DNA of 64,000 nt, from contig JAQBYJ010000006.1 of NCBI GenBank assembly GCA_027622555.1, positions 35,184-99,183 of the forward strand, read 5' to 3'. This DNA comes from Verrucomicrobiota bacterium (lineage in GTDB: Bacteria > Verrucomicrobiota > Verrucomicrobiia > Opitutales > UBA2995). Below, in pieces: positions 27,362 to 35,219 of the stretch. The notes under the pieces are model-generated. The model did no database searches. It had not been told where the DNA came from and saw only the letters and a program-made list of their open reading frames with translations. Numbering within the stretch: the first letter of the stretch is position 1; each line of letters starts with the position of its first letter. The position numbers and the translations under genes were made by a program.

Positions 27362-28303
27362 GTGACATTGCGCGGAGAGGATGGCTTGGGCCGTTCTCCA
27401 AGGGCAGACATTGTTGGCAAGGTCATTAACCAGATACAAAAGGGCTGGGTGGACACGCTCAGGATGGGCTTTGTTTATTCTTCAAGCGCCAAAGCTCGCC
27501 TGCCGAAGGGACTCAAGAAAGCCGCTGATGTGCGTTTTCTGGGAATAGACGGTTCAGGAAAATCCGAAACCATTCTCCATTTTTCAGCACCTCATTTTAT
27601 AGACATCTCACCTAATCTCTATGAACAACAGGAACTGGAAAACCTAAGCCAGCTGCCTGATGCTGATTGGACTGTGTTCAATCTCTTCGAACACATTCTC
27701 GAAGATATCGCTGAAGAAAGAACGGAAAGTGACCGTTTTGATGAACCTATCCTGCGAGACTTATCTGGCTACAAGCGATTGATCCATTCGGGAGGACTGG
27801 AAAGCATTATATTTGATGGTCAGGGAACCGGTCCTTCCAGCCAAATGGTAAATGAGCCGATTATTAAGATAGCGGAACGTTTGCGGCTTCACACCCCGGG
27901 ATCCCAGCGAGTTCGAATCTGCGCCAAATTAGACATGCTTCGTGTCAGCGATCACCTAATGGAATTAGAGGTAAACTCAGGTGAGCGTTTTAAAGCCGTC
28001 TGGAATAAAAAACCGATTGAACAACCACGAACTCTATTGGGAAGTCAGGTCCTCTTGGAAGGTCTAGCCGTCTTTAAACCTTCAGGTAATATTCTCCGGG
28101 TAGAAATTGACGCACTTGAATCGGCGACAGGACAGGATGCCTTTTTTAGCCAGTTACCAACTCCGATTCTCCAGGAGTCGTCTGGTGAGTACCGAAGAAA
28201 GAAAGAGATAAGGCCTAAAGGAGAGACCACATCCATATTCGGGAAATGGCCAGGTACAGAATCAGATGAAGAAATCAAGCAGCTACTGAGAGAATGGTCC
28301 TGA
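27362..28303 (+). CDS. Unknown protein paired with a PIN toxin
   Basis: A 313-residue protein that I cannot assign to a named family. Similar proteins, as I recall them, are found next to PIN-domain genes, and here the PIN gene overlaps its 3' end by 10 bases. It may therefore serve as an unusually large antitoxin or as a partner; this is inference. A G-I-D-G-S-G-K-S stretch near residue 62 matches the Walker A pattern by chance only: no Walker B or ATPase context is seen. A strong AAAGGAGGT ribosome-binding site at 27327-27335 is followed 5 bases later by GTA at 27341, in frame, and not by a start codon. The GTG at 27362 is the first usable start. Confidence 0.55.
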   Translation: MTLRGEDGLGRSPRADIVGKVINQIQKGWVDTLRMGFVYSSSAKARLPKGLKKAADVRFLGIDGSGKSETILHFSAPHFIDISPNLYEQQELENLSQLPDADWTVFNLFEHILEDIAEERTESDRFDEPILRDLSGYKRLIHSGGLESIIFDGQGTGPSSQMVNEPIIKIAERLRLHTPGSQRVRICAKLDMLRVSDHLMELEVNSGERFKAVWNKKPIEQPRTLLGSQVLLEGLAVFKPSGNILRVEIDALESATGQDAFFSQLPTPILQESSGEYRRKKEIRPKGETTSIFGKWPGTESDEEIKQLLREWS

Positions 28304-28761
28304 CGAATCCCCCTGCCCCCAGGTTTATTTTCGATACCGATGTGCTGGTTCATTACCTGCGCGGAAAAAAGGCAGGATTGGCGATTGAGCAGGAATTTCA
28401 TTTTCAGAAAACCGGATTCCGACCGATTGTGTCGGTAGTAACCGTCGGAGAACTGCTGGCCTTTTCAAGAAACCTTAAGTGGGGTGAAAACAAACGAGGC
28501 GCTCTCGAAAGACTGAGACAGCAAATGTACATTCTCGATATCTCCCGCACTGAGATTCTAGAAACCTATGCGGAGTTGTCGTCTAATGCAAAGAACCGGG
28601 GATGGTCCATTTTCCATAAAAAGAACGATTTGTGGATAGCAGCCACAGCGGTCGCATCCGGATTGTCTTTGATTACTTGCGACAAGAAAGATTTCAAAAA
28701 TTTCAGCGACAGGATCAATCTGGTAATTCTGGATGCGGACACAGGAAAGATCACACAGTAA
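28294..28761 (+). CDS. PIN-domain protein (VapC-like)
   Basis: A 155-residue PIN protein. The active-site acidic residues are visible: D14 and D16 in F-D-T-D-V-L-V, E52 in V-G-E-L-L-A, D in K-N-D-L-W-I-A-A-T-A near residue 110, and D in T-C-D-K-K-D-F. These match VapC-type ribonucleases. It overlaps the preceding 313-residue gene by 10 bases, which indicates translational coupling. No small classical antitoxin is present next to it. Confidence 0.82.
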   Translation: MVLTNPPAPRFIFDTDVLVHYLRGKKAGLAIEQEFHFQKTGFRPIVSVVTVGELLAFSRNLKWGENKRGALERLRQQMYILDISRTEILETYAELSSNAKNRGWSIFHKKNDLWIAATAVASGLSLITCDKKDFKNFSDRINLVILDADTGKITQ

Positions 28762-28771
28762 CTGCCAGCTA

Positions 28772-29122
28772 ATGCCCTTCACCGACGAACAAATTGCATT
28801 TTACACCGAAGCCATCGAACGCATCGTCTGGTCCAAACGACGTCCGCCGCTGGATGCACGTGATCAGGTCCGTGAAGGCCAGCGGATCGAAGGCAATTCA
28901 GTCGAGTTGTTCTTGGTACGTGCCGAGTGGCGCAATCAGGGAAAATGGATCGAGGAGCCCGTCGCAAAAGCCACCTACGTCAAAAGCAGCAAGGTCTGGA
29001 AAGTTTACTGGCAACGTGCAGACCTGAAGTGGCACCCGTACGAAGGTTTGCCAGAGGTCGAAAATTTTGAGGATTTTCTCAACGAAGTAGAAGAAGATCC
29101 CTATTGCTGTTTCTGGGGATAA
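28772..29122 (+). CDS. DUF3024 protein
   Basis: A 116-residue protein. The start at 28772 lies 10 bases after the PIN gene stop. Family blocks are R-R-P-P, then V-R-E-G-Q-R-I near residue 32, A-K-A-T-Y-V, and near the C-terminus the W-K-V-Y-W-Q-R-A-D-L-K-W-H-P-Y-E segment and E-E-D-P-Y-C-C-F-W-G. The function is unknown. It is the last gene of the accessory island before the convergent heme o synthase. Confidence 0.8.
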   Translation: MPFTDEQIAFYTEAIERIVWSKRRPPLDARDQVREGQRIEGNSVELFLVRAEWRNQGKWIEEPVAKATYVKSSKVWKVYWQRADLKWHPYEGLPEVENFEDFLNEVEEDPYCCFWG

Positions 29123-29208
29123 AACATTTCGCCTAGAGCGCCAAAACTATCGGCATTGCGAGGATCCTCCTTCACTCATTACGGCGAGGGATGCGCATTG
29201 GCCGAGTT

Positions 29209-30162
29209 TCAAAGAAGCCGATCTACTACCATTGCGATCAATATCGCTGGTAAGTATTTAACCGATGCTAGAAATAGCCTTCTGGCAAAAGGACGAAGGT
29301 CTTCGGTTTGAATACCGGGATTTCTAGCGGCCGCCAAAAACTGTTTTGCTGTCCAGAGAAACCAGATTCCCCCCAAGGCAGCAACCATTCCATAGATGGC
29401 ACCCAGCCAGCCCAAATACCAAGGTAGCAGGGAAACGATAAAGAGCGCGGAGGCGTAAAATAGCGACCAGCTTGCGGTTCGCTTACCGTCAAGATCAACG
29501 GCAGGCAACAGCGGAAACCCGGCTGCTTGATAATCCGATCGATACATCCAGCCGATCGCGTAGAAGTGTGGCATTTGCCAAAACAACAGGATCAAGAACA
29601 AGGTTAGCCCTGGGCCAGAGAATGTATCTCCGGCAGCAGCCGATCCGATTAACGGTGGCAAGGCTCCGGAGATGGCTCCTACTTCAGTAGCCCAACGAGA
29701 GCGGCGCTTCAGAGGTGTATAGATAAGCCCGTAGGAAAGAATGGTAGCTGCCGCAAAAATCGTCGCCCAGATATTCACTAATAAAAGTAACACCAACAAA
29801 CCAAGCGTACTTAAAAACAAACTCCACACGAGAGCGATGGGAGCCGATATCTCATTTTGTGGAAGTGGCCGACCAGCAGTGCGGGTCATTAATCCATCCA
29901 CATCTTTTTCCCACCAGTGATTCAGAGAGAGGGCTCCTCCAGCAGATAGCGAAGTCCCCAACAAAACAAAGAACGCAAAAACCAGATCTCCACTTTTTTG
30001 CACAGCTCCGTATGCAGCCATGGTGGTGAGTATGGAAAAGAAAGCCAGGCGCGGCTTTGTCAGAATAAATAAAACTTTGCAGATAGCCAACACCCGAAAC
30101 CCGATCTGGGTAGAAGCAGTAACAACAGAAGTAGAGCTAGCGGGTATGGATGAATCCTTCAT
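29209..30162 (-). CDS. ctaB: Protoheme IX farnesyltransferase (heme o synthase)
   Basis: A 317-residue polytopic membrane protein of the UbiA prenyltransferase family. The start at 30162 was chosen because longer frames would run through the FNR/DNR box. The substrate motif N-x-x-x-D-x-x-x-D is present as N-H-W-W-E-K-D-V-D, followed by R-T-A-G-R-P-L-P, and the second motif as Y-T-P-L-K-R-R-S. It farnesylates heme b to heme o. Its divergent placement beside the heme-copper cluster and shared regulatory box suggest that this respiratory enzyme uses heme o or a. Confidence 0.93.
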   Translation of the reverse strand: MKDSSIPASSTSVVTASTQIGFRVLAICKVLFILTKPRLAFFSILTTMAAYGAVQKSGDLVFAFFVLLGTSLSAGGALSLNHWWEKDVDGLMTRTAGRPLPQNEISAPIALVWSLFLSTLGLLVLLLLVNIWATIFAAATILSYGLIYTPLKRRSRWATEVGAISGALPPLIGSAAAGDTFSGPGLTLFLILLFWQMPHFYAIGWMYRSDYQAAGFPLLPAVDLDGKRTASWSLFYASALFIVSLLPWYLGWLGAIYGMVAALGGIWFLWTAKQFLAAARNPGIQTEDLRPFARRLFLASVKYLPAILIAMVVDRLL

Positions 30163-30205
30163 GAGAAGATGGAGTATCCACACTAACTCGTTTTTTCGGC
30201 AAAGT

Positions 30206-30223
30206 CCTTGATGAAGATCAAGG
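30206..30223. promoter_or_regulatory. FNR/DNR box between ctaB and the heme-copper operon
   Basis: CCTTGATGAAGATCAAGG contains a perfect TTGAT-N4-ATCAA site (30208-30221), with the same extended CC/GG flanks as the box at 16247. A TATATT at 30244-30249 is well placed as the -10 element, giving a start site near 30256, about 41 bases from the box centre and 5 bases before the ATG of the first heme-copper gene. On the other side ctaB starts 52 bases from the centre. Confidence 0.82.
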
Positions 30224-30260
30224 AAATGATTCCGGCTCACGATTATATTCGTGGTCCACT

Positions 30261-31706
30261 ATGGCCTTCATCAGTCCTAAAATTCAGCGCAGCCTTTCAT
30301 TTCCGATAGCCCCAGAGTCCGCTTCAGCTCAAGCGATGTCGTCTGTTGTTTCAGCGGATACCCGACGTTGGTGCGCACTGGCAGTGGCGAGTCTTGTAAT
30401 AGCCGGGCTCCTTTCACTCGCGGTTGTTATTGGCCGACTACCCTTTCTGTCGGGTATCATTACTGACCCACTCTTTTTTAAACGCTGCCTGGTTGTTCAC
30501 GTAGATCTTTCTCTGGTAGTTTGGTTCTACGCATTCATCGCCAGTCTCTTGTCGATGCGGTTCAGTACCGACTCCGGCCTATGGGGTCGAATTACATTCG
30601 GAATCTCAATAACAGGAGTGATTGGAATGTTAACCGGTGCATTGATGCGCGACGCGCAGCCCGTGTTGTCGAACTACATTCCCATGATCGACCACCCGCT
30701 CTTTCTCACAGGTCTGGCTTTGTTCTTTCTTGGAATTGTTGGTTTCTATTTGGTAGCTCTCGCACGCGATACCACGTCGGCCGATGGTCCCATACCGAGC
30801 GAGGCCATGGTCGGCCTCCAAACGGCGGCTCTAGCAGTAGCACTGGCACTCGTAACCTGGATATCCGCCAGGACTGGGACACCAGCTGGCCTGGATTCTG
30901 CGACCTATTATGAATTTACGATTTGGGGAGCGGGTCACGCATTACAAGTAGCCAATACCTGCGCCATGCTGGCCGTTTGGTTATGGGCTCTGCACAAGGC
31001 CACCGGATCGCCTGTGGTTTCCAAACGCACCGCCAACATCCTATTCGGGATTCTGATCGCCCCGCATTTCATACTACCGTTGCTCACCATGAACGGGACC
31101 CTGGATTCTTTGTATCATAACGGTGCCACTCAACTTATGCGTTGGGGCATCTTCCCTATAGTAATGGCATTGTTAATACTGGGCGTTCGCCACCTTTGGC
31201 TGCATCGTTCAGACAAGCGTGGCGTGTTCGCACGAGCTCTGGTCGCCGGTTTCTATGCCAGTGCGGGACTCACGCTTCTGGGAGTCGTTCTGGGAGCCTG
31301 TATCCGAAGCTCAACAACACTGGTACCCGCTCACTACCATGCCTCATTAGGTGGGGTAACCGTGGCATTTATGACAGCGGCGTTTCTTGTCGCCGCGGCA
31401 ATAAAAGCTAAAACGGGACTAGCAGAGAAAGTTTGGAAATCCGTCAAGCGGCAGCTAGCCGTGTTTGGCGTTGGACAAACTGTCTTTGTGCTCGGCTTTG
31501 CAATCGGTGGTGTATTCGGACTCAGCCGGAAAGCCTACGCATCGGAGCAGCATATTCGCAGTGCCGGAGAGTACGTGGGTCTCATCACCATGGGCCTGGG
31601 GGGCCTCATAGCCGTAGTCGGTGGACTCTGGTTTTTGTTTTTAATTATCCGCGAGATTCGCAACTGGTGGTCTGAATCAGAACCCCAGCACACCACTCAC
31701 ACTTAA
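30261..31706 (+). CDS. Heme-copper oxidase subunit I-like protein with incomplete CuB site
   Basis: A 481-residue protein with about 12 membrane segments. Heme-copper positions can be traced: H80 (TM2 low-spin heme ligand, V-V-H-V-D), H226 (TM6, G-A-G-H-A-L-Q-V), H269 (TM7, A-P-H-F), and H358 and H360 (TM10, P-A-H-Y-H). The usual TM7 pair H-H is reduced to a single His next to Pro/Phe, and the position of the cross-linked Tyr is Val. It may bind hemes without a normal CuB. It is the first gene of an operon that also encodes a complete subunit I. ATG at 30336 is an alternative start. Whether it is catalytic or structural is unknown. Confidence 0.7.
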   Translation: MAFISPKIQRSLSFPIAPESASAQAMSSVVSADTRRWCALAVASLVIAGLLSLAVVIGRLPFLSGIITDPLFFKRCLVVHVDLSLVVWFYAFIASLLSMRFSTDSGLWGRITFGISITGVIGMLTGALMRDAQPVLSNYIPMIDHPLFLTGLALFFLGIVGFYLVALARDTTSADGPIPSEAMVGLQTAALAVALALVTWISARTGTPAGLDSATYYEFTIWGAGHALQVANTCAMLAVWLWALHKATGSPVVSKRTANILFGILIAPHFILPLLTMNGTLDSLYHNGATQLMRWGIFPIVMALLILGVRHLWLHRSDKRGVFARALVAGFYASAGLTLLGVVLGACIRSSTTLVPAHYHASLGGVTVAFMTAAFLVAAAIKAKTGLAEKVWKSVKRQLAVFGVGQTVFVLGFAIGGVFGLSRKAYASEQHIRSAGEYVGLITMGLGGLIAVVGGLWFLFLIIREIRNWWSESEPQHTTHT

Positions 31707-31719
31707 CCATCACACATCC

Positions 31720-31869
31720 ATGAACGAAGAAAAAAAAGAACCGTTTTTAAAGCGATTGATGGACAATACCTGGCTGCTCCTGGCCTTGGGTGTCCTCATT
31801 CCACTCCTGTCCTACACTGCATGGGGCTGGATTGAACTCCTGCTGGTTAAACCAGCTCAACTCCCTTGA
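31720..31869 (+). CDS. Small single-pass membrane protein of the heme-copper cluster
   Basis: A 49-residue protein, M-N-E-E-K-K-E-P-F-L at the start, with a charged N-terminus and one membrane helix at about residues 18-42 (W-L-L-L-A-L-G-V-L-I-P-L-L and onwards). It is co-directional, starts 13 bases after the first heme-copper gene and ends 13 bases before the CuA subunit. It is likely an accessory subunit of the enzyme; I know no family for it. Confidence 0.65.
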   Translation: MNEEKKEPFLKRLMDNTWLLLALGVLIPLLSYTAWGWIELLLVKPAQLP

Positions 31870-31882
31870 GAAAGAAAGTACT

Positions 31883-32407
31883 ATGAGTATTTCAATTCCC
31901 GATAAAGACTGGTTCAAAGCTCCTGCAGGCGCCGAAAGGCTCTGGATTGGGCTGGCACTGATCTGGTGTTTGGTGATGAGTATGATGATGCCTTACTGGC
32001 ATTTCCGCGGCAAACAAAACAGCCGAGGAGAAGCCTACTCCGTAACACCCGCCGCGTTCATGGAGCGCACCCTCGCATTTATCGAGGCCAACAAAGTGGG
32101 CGACCTGAACGGATTCCCCATCGTCGAACCGGCGCCCGGGGGAGACGCTTACCTGATGGCCCAGATGTGGCAGTGGTATCCCACGTTGAAGTTGCGAAAA
32201 GACGAAACCTACCGGCTCCACATATCTTCGTTGGATTTGCAGCACGGATTCTCCCTGCAACCCATCAACATGAACTTCCAGGTATCTCCCGGCTACGATC
32301 ACGTGCTCACGATCACGCCGTCATCCACTGGAGAGTTCACCATCGTCTGCAACGAGTTCTGTGGCATAGGCCACGACAAAATGATCGGCAAAATTCTGGT
32401 CGAGTAA
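31883..32407 (+). CDS. CuA-type cytochrome oxidase / NO reductase subunit II
   Basis: A 174-residue protein: one N-terminal membrane helix (about residues 19-38) and a cupredoxin domain outside. The binuclear CuA ligands are complete: H121, C156, E158, C160, H164 and M167 (in C-N-E-F-C-G-I-G-H-D-K-M). It accepts electrons from a soluble donor, perhaps the azurin at 16.3 kb, and passes them to subunit I. It has one membrane helix, as in B-family oxidases and sNOR-type reductases. The ATG at 31883 follows an AGAAAG sequence. Confidence 0.88.
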   Translation: MSISIPDKDWFKAPAGAERLWIGLALIWCLVMSMMMPYWHFRGKQNSRGEAYSVTPAAFMERTLAFIEANKVGDLNGFPIVEPAPGGDAYLMAQMWQWYPTLKLRKDETYRLHISSLDLQHGFSLQPINMNFQVSPGYDHVLTITPSSTGEFTIVCNEFCGIGHDKMIGKILVE

Positions 32408-32441
32408 CTCGCTGTTTATCCATTCAACACAAAGCATTATC

Positions 32442-34151
32442 ATGAAATTGAATACATCTTTATCTTCAGGAGATTCAGGGGCCTACACACAGAGTCGTAC
32501 CTGCGAAACGACCGGCCTCAATGTCTGCCTGACCGCCCAGCTTTTCATCAAGCTAACCGCCGTATGCGCTGTCGTCTTTCTTCTTTTAGGAGGCATAGCT
32601 GCGATACTCCTTGCCCTCACACGATGGCAGACGATTCACCTGCTACCGGTTGACTGGTTCTACCGCATACTGACTTTTCACGGTTTGAACATGCTCATCT
32701 TCTGGATCCTGTTCTTTGAAGTGGCAGTACTTTACTTTACCTGCACCAGCCCACTCAACTCGCGGCTTTTTTCACGAAAAGTCGCCTGGGTGGGATTCCT
32801 AATGATGTTGGTCGGTGCTATCATGGTGAACTACATCATTCTCGTTGGCAAAGCAGATGTGTTGATGACGAGTTACCTGCCACTGCTGGCTCATCCGGCA
32901 TTCTATCTCGGCATCATCCTGGTAGCTGTTGGAACTCTCATCGGTGTGTTTAACTTTTTCGCAACGCTCTACATAGCCAAGCGGGATAAAACGTACGAAG
33001 GATCAGTTCCTCTGGTTACCTTTGGGGCAATCGCCGCAGCTATCATCGCAGTCGTCACACTGCTTCATGGTGCGATTGTCATGATTCCAACCTTCACATT
33101 TTCCATGGGTTGGACACCCCAGCCTGATCCCATGTGGTATCGAATGATCTGGTGGGGACTAGGGCACCAGTCACAACAGGTCAACGTATGCGCGATGGTG
33201 GCCATCTGGTATATGGTGGCACAGTTGGCAACCGGGGCAAAGCCAGTCAACGAAACCGTATGCCGGGGCGCATTTGTCCTCTACATCTTGTTTATCAATC
33301 TGGCCTCAGCTCACCATTTATTGGTGGACCCTGCTATTGGTGTTACCTGGAAAATCTGGAACACGTCCTACGCCATGTATCTTGCCGTGTTGGCGTCCAT
33401 GATTCATGGATTCACCGTACCCGCCTCCATCGAAATGGCGATGCGCGGAAAAGGTTACGTTAAAGGATTGTTCGGTTGGATAACCAATTTGCCCTGGCGG
33501 AATCCGGCGTTTGCAGCCGTTGCTCTTTCGCTGGTGATTTTTGGATTCATCGGCGGAATTACCGGTGTAACCCTGGGCACCCAACAAATCAATATCATCG
33601 CTCACAATACATTGAGAATCACCGGGCACTTCCATGCCACCGTTGTAGGAGGCACCACCTTGGCATTCATGGGACTCACCTACTATGTGATCCCGCTGAT
33701 CTGGCGACGTGACTTTGTTTTCCCAGGCGTAGCCAGGATTCAACCATGGTTGTTTGGAATCGGTATTCTAATGGTATCAATCGGCATGTCATTCGCGGGG
33801 TCTCTCGGAGTACCACGTCGCGATTGGGACATTGAACCGGCAGGCGTATTTGACGCAGCTCACATATTCCTCGGGATCATGGGAATCGGAGCAATCATCG
33901 CCGTTATTGGACTACTTATTTTCGCACTGCTTTGCGTAGGCACCATTCTCGTAGGCAAAAAGACAAATGGCCGCGCAATGGCCGATTGGGGAGTCGCACA
34001 GCAAGTGGTTGGCTCCGAAAATTTCAAGCCCGTAGACGAACACTGGGGCATGAAAGGAACCATAGCACTTACGTTAGTCTTCCTCATGTGTTTCGCAGTT
34101 TACTATTTTGCTAACTGGAAGGCGTTAGCTGATGTATGGCCAGTTCAGTAA
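32442..34151 (+). CDS. Heme-copper subunit I lacking the active-site Tyr (putative NO reductase)
   Basis: A 569-residue protein with 12 or more membrane segments. All six histidines are present: H80 and H398 for the low-spin heme, H396 for the high-spin heme, and H242, H291 and H292 for CuB. The residue four after H242, which is the cross-linked Tyr in A- and B-family oxygen reductases, is Gln (G-H-Q-S-Q-Q). Loss of this Tyr is a hallmark of nitric-oxide-reducing members. With the CuA subunit before it and a SCO/SenC gene after it, the order recalls the norSY-senC cluster of nitrifiers. An oxygen reductase of unusual type cannot be excluded. Confidence 0.75.
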   Translation: MKLNTSLSSGDSGAYTQSRTCETTGLNVCLTAQLFIKLTAVCAVVFLLLGGIAAILLALTRWQTIHLLPVDWFYRILTFHGLNMLIFWILFFEVAVLYFTCTSPLNSRLFSRKVAWVGFLMMLVGAIMVNYIILVGKADVLMTSYLPLLAHPAFYLGIILVAVGTLIGVFNFFATLYIAKRDKTYEGSVPLVTFGAIAAAIIAVVTLLHGAIVMIPTFTFSMGWTPQPDPMWYRMIWWGLGHQSQQVNVCAMVAIWYMVAQLATGAKPVNETVCRGAFVLYILFINLASAHHLLVDPAIGVTWKIWNTSYAMYLAVLASMIHGFTVPASIEMAMRGKGYVKGLFGWITNLPWRNPAFAAVALSLVIFGFIGGITGVTLGTQQINIIAHNTLRITGHFHATVVGGTTLAFMGLTYYVIPLIWRRDFVFPGVARIQPWLFGIGILMVSIGMSFAGSLGVPRRDWDIEPAGVFDAAHIFLGIMGIGAIIAVIGLLIFALLCVGTILVGKKTNGRAMADWGVAQQVVGSENFKPVDEHWGMKGTIALTLVFLMCFAVYYFANWKALADVWPVQ

Positions 34152-34202
34152 CAACTGGCGACCGGTCCAGTAGCCTATCGTCATGAAACTGTAACTGAGC
34201 TT

Positions 34203-34239
34203 AGGCATGGGTGTAAGCGCAAAGCACCCATGCCTTTTT
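34203..34239 (+). terminator. Rho-independent terminator after subunit I
   Basis: Stem AGGCATGGGTG (34203-34213) pairs exactly with CACCCATGCCT (34225-34235), with an 11-base loop and a T-run to 34239. It lies between the subunit I gene and the SCO gene. It rules out the in-frame ATG at 34207 as the SCO start, since that lies inside the hairpin. Confidence 0.85.
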
Positions 34240-34245
34240 AACAAA

Positions 34246-35211
34246 ATGAAACCAATACATCACTCGCCTTTCATCGTCCGCTTCCTAACCGGATCCGGCC
34301 TGCCCCTTTTCATCCTATCATCAACTCTGGTCTATGAGTTCTTTCTACTGGCCATTGTATTTGCTCCGGACAATGCGTCTATCTGGGGTACGTTCGCCCA
34401 GGAGTTTAAACAATGGTGTTTTAATTACGACCCCGATTCAGAATCACTGGAGTGGCTTCAGGTAGTTATCATGCTTGTGGAACCACCTTTCATCGCCACC
34501 ATTGCGCTGGTCCTTTGGCAACAGCCATTAAGAAAAATAAAGTCGTGGTCTGGATGGTGTAGTCGGTGGCCCGTTTTTCTTACTGGGACAATTACTGGTA
34601 TAGCGGTCGTTGCCGGTCTCTTTTTCTATGGGAAACCCGGTCTTGATGTGAACCTTCCGCTTCCATTTCCAGGCGAACGAATTCGAACAAGTCTCGATAG
34701 CCCTTCGATGCAGTTCATCGATCACAAAGGGAATCCATATGGGTTTGCGGACTCTACCGGACGTGTGACCTTGGTCACAGGTATATTCGCAGCATGCGCA
34801 ACCAGTTGTCCATTAATTCTCCTGGAAACGAAAGCCCTGCTAGACACTTTGCCTGAGGAAACGTTGGAACATCTGGATGTCGTCGCACTATCGTTGAGTC
34901 CGGAATATGACACCGACGCTCTCATGGACCGAATCGCAACCATGTATGGATTTTGGTATCCCAACTTTCGGTACCTGAATGGAGATCCGGAGTCCTTGAA
35001 TAAAACAACCCGTGGACTCGGATTCTCCCGAGCACTTAATCCGGAATCTGGAGAGATCAATCATGCAAATCTATTTCTGGTGGTGGACGCGCAAGGAAAA
35101 ATAGCATACCGATTTGGACTGGACGATCGTCACAAGGAATGGATAAGAGAGGCTGTAATGACCTTAACGAACGAAGTTAGGCAACAAGAGCTGGCGATAT
35201 CCACTCGATAA
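34246..35211 (+). CDS. Membrane-anchored SCO/SenC family protein
   Basis: A 321-residue protein. Three membrane segments (about residues 10-40, 65-88 and 107-130) are followed by a thioredoxin-fold SCO domain with C-A-T-S-C-P and the histidine in I-N-H-A-N-L. SCO proteins load copper into CuA or CuB. The three-helix membrane domain is unusual, since most SCO proteins have a single anchor. The start at 34246 lies just past the terminator. Its place after subunits II and I parallels senC in nor-type clusters. It differs clearly from the SCO protein at 15333-16214, which has a CusF-like domain. Confidence 0.8.
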   Translation: MKPIHHSPFIVRFLTGSGLPLFILSSTLVYEFFLLAIVFAPDNASIWGTFAQEFKQWCFNYDPDSESLEWLQVVIMLVEPPFIATIALVLWQQPLRKIKSWSGWCSRWPVFLTGTITGIAVVAGLFFYGKPGLDVNLPLPFPGERIRTSLDSPSMQFIDHKGNPYGFADSTGRVTLVTGIFAACATSCPLILLETKALLDTLPEETLEHLDVVALSLSPEYDTDALMDRIATMYGFWYPNFRYLNGDPESLNKTTRGLGFSRALNPESGEINHANLFLVVDAQGKIAYRFGLDDRHKEWIREAVMTLTNEVRQQELAISTR

Positions 35212-35219
35212 ACCATAGC

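Noticed and set aside
27530..27580. Walker A-like G-I-D-G-S-G-K-S in the PIN partner protein
   Set aside because: No Walker B, sensor or nucleotide-binding fold context was seen, and the spacing around the motif does not resemble a P-loop ATPase. Treated as chance.
34207..34245. Longer start for the SCO/SenC protein at 34207
   Set aside because: The codons lie inside a perfect terminator hairpin (34203-34235). The ATG at 34246, just after the T-run, is more sensible.
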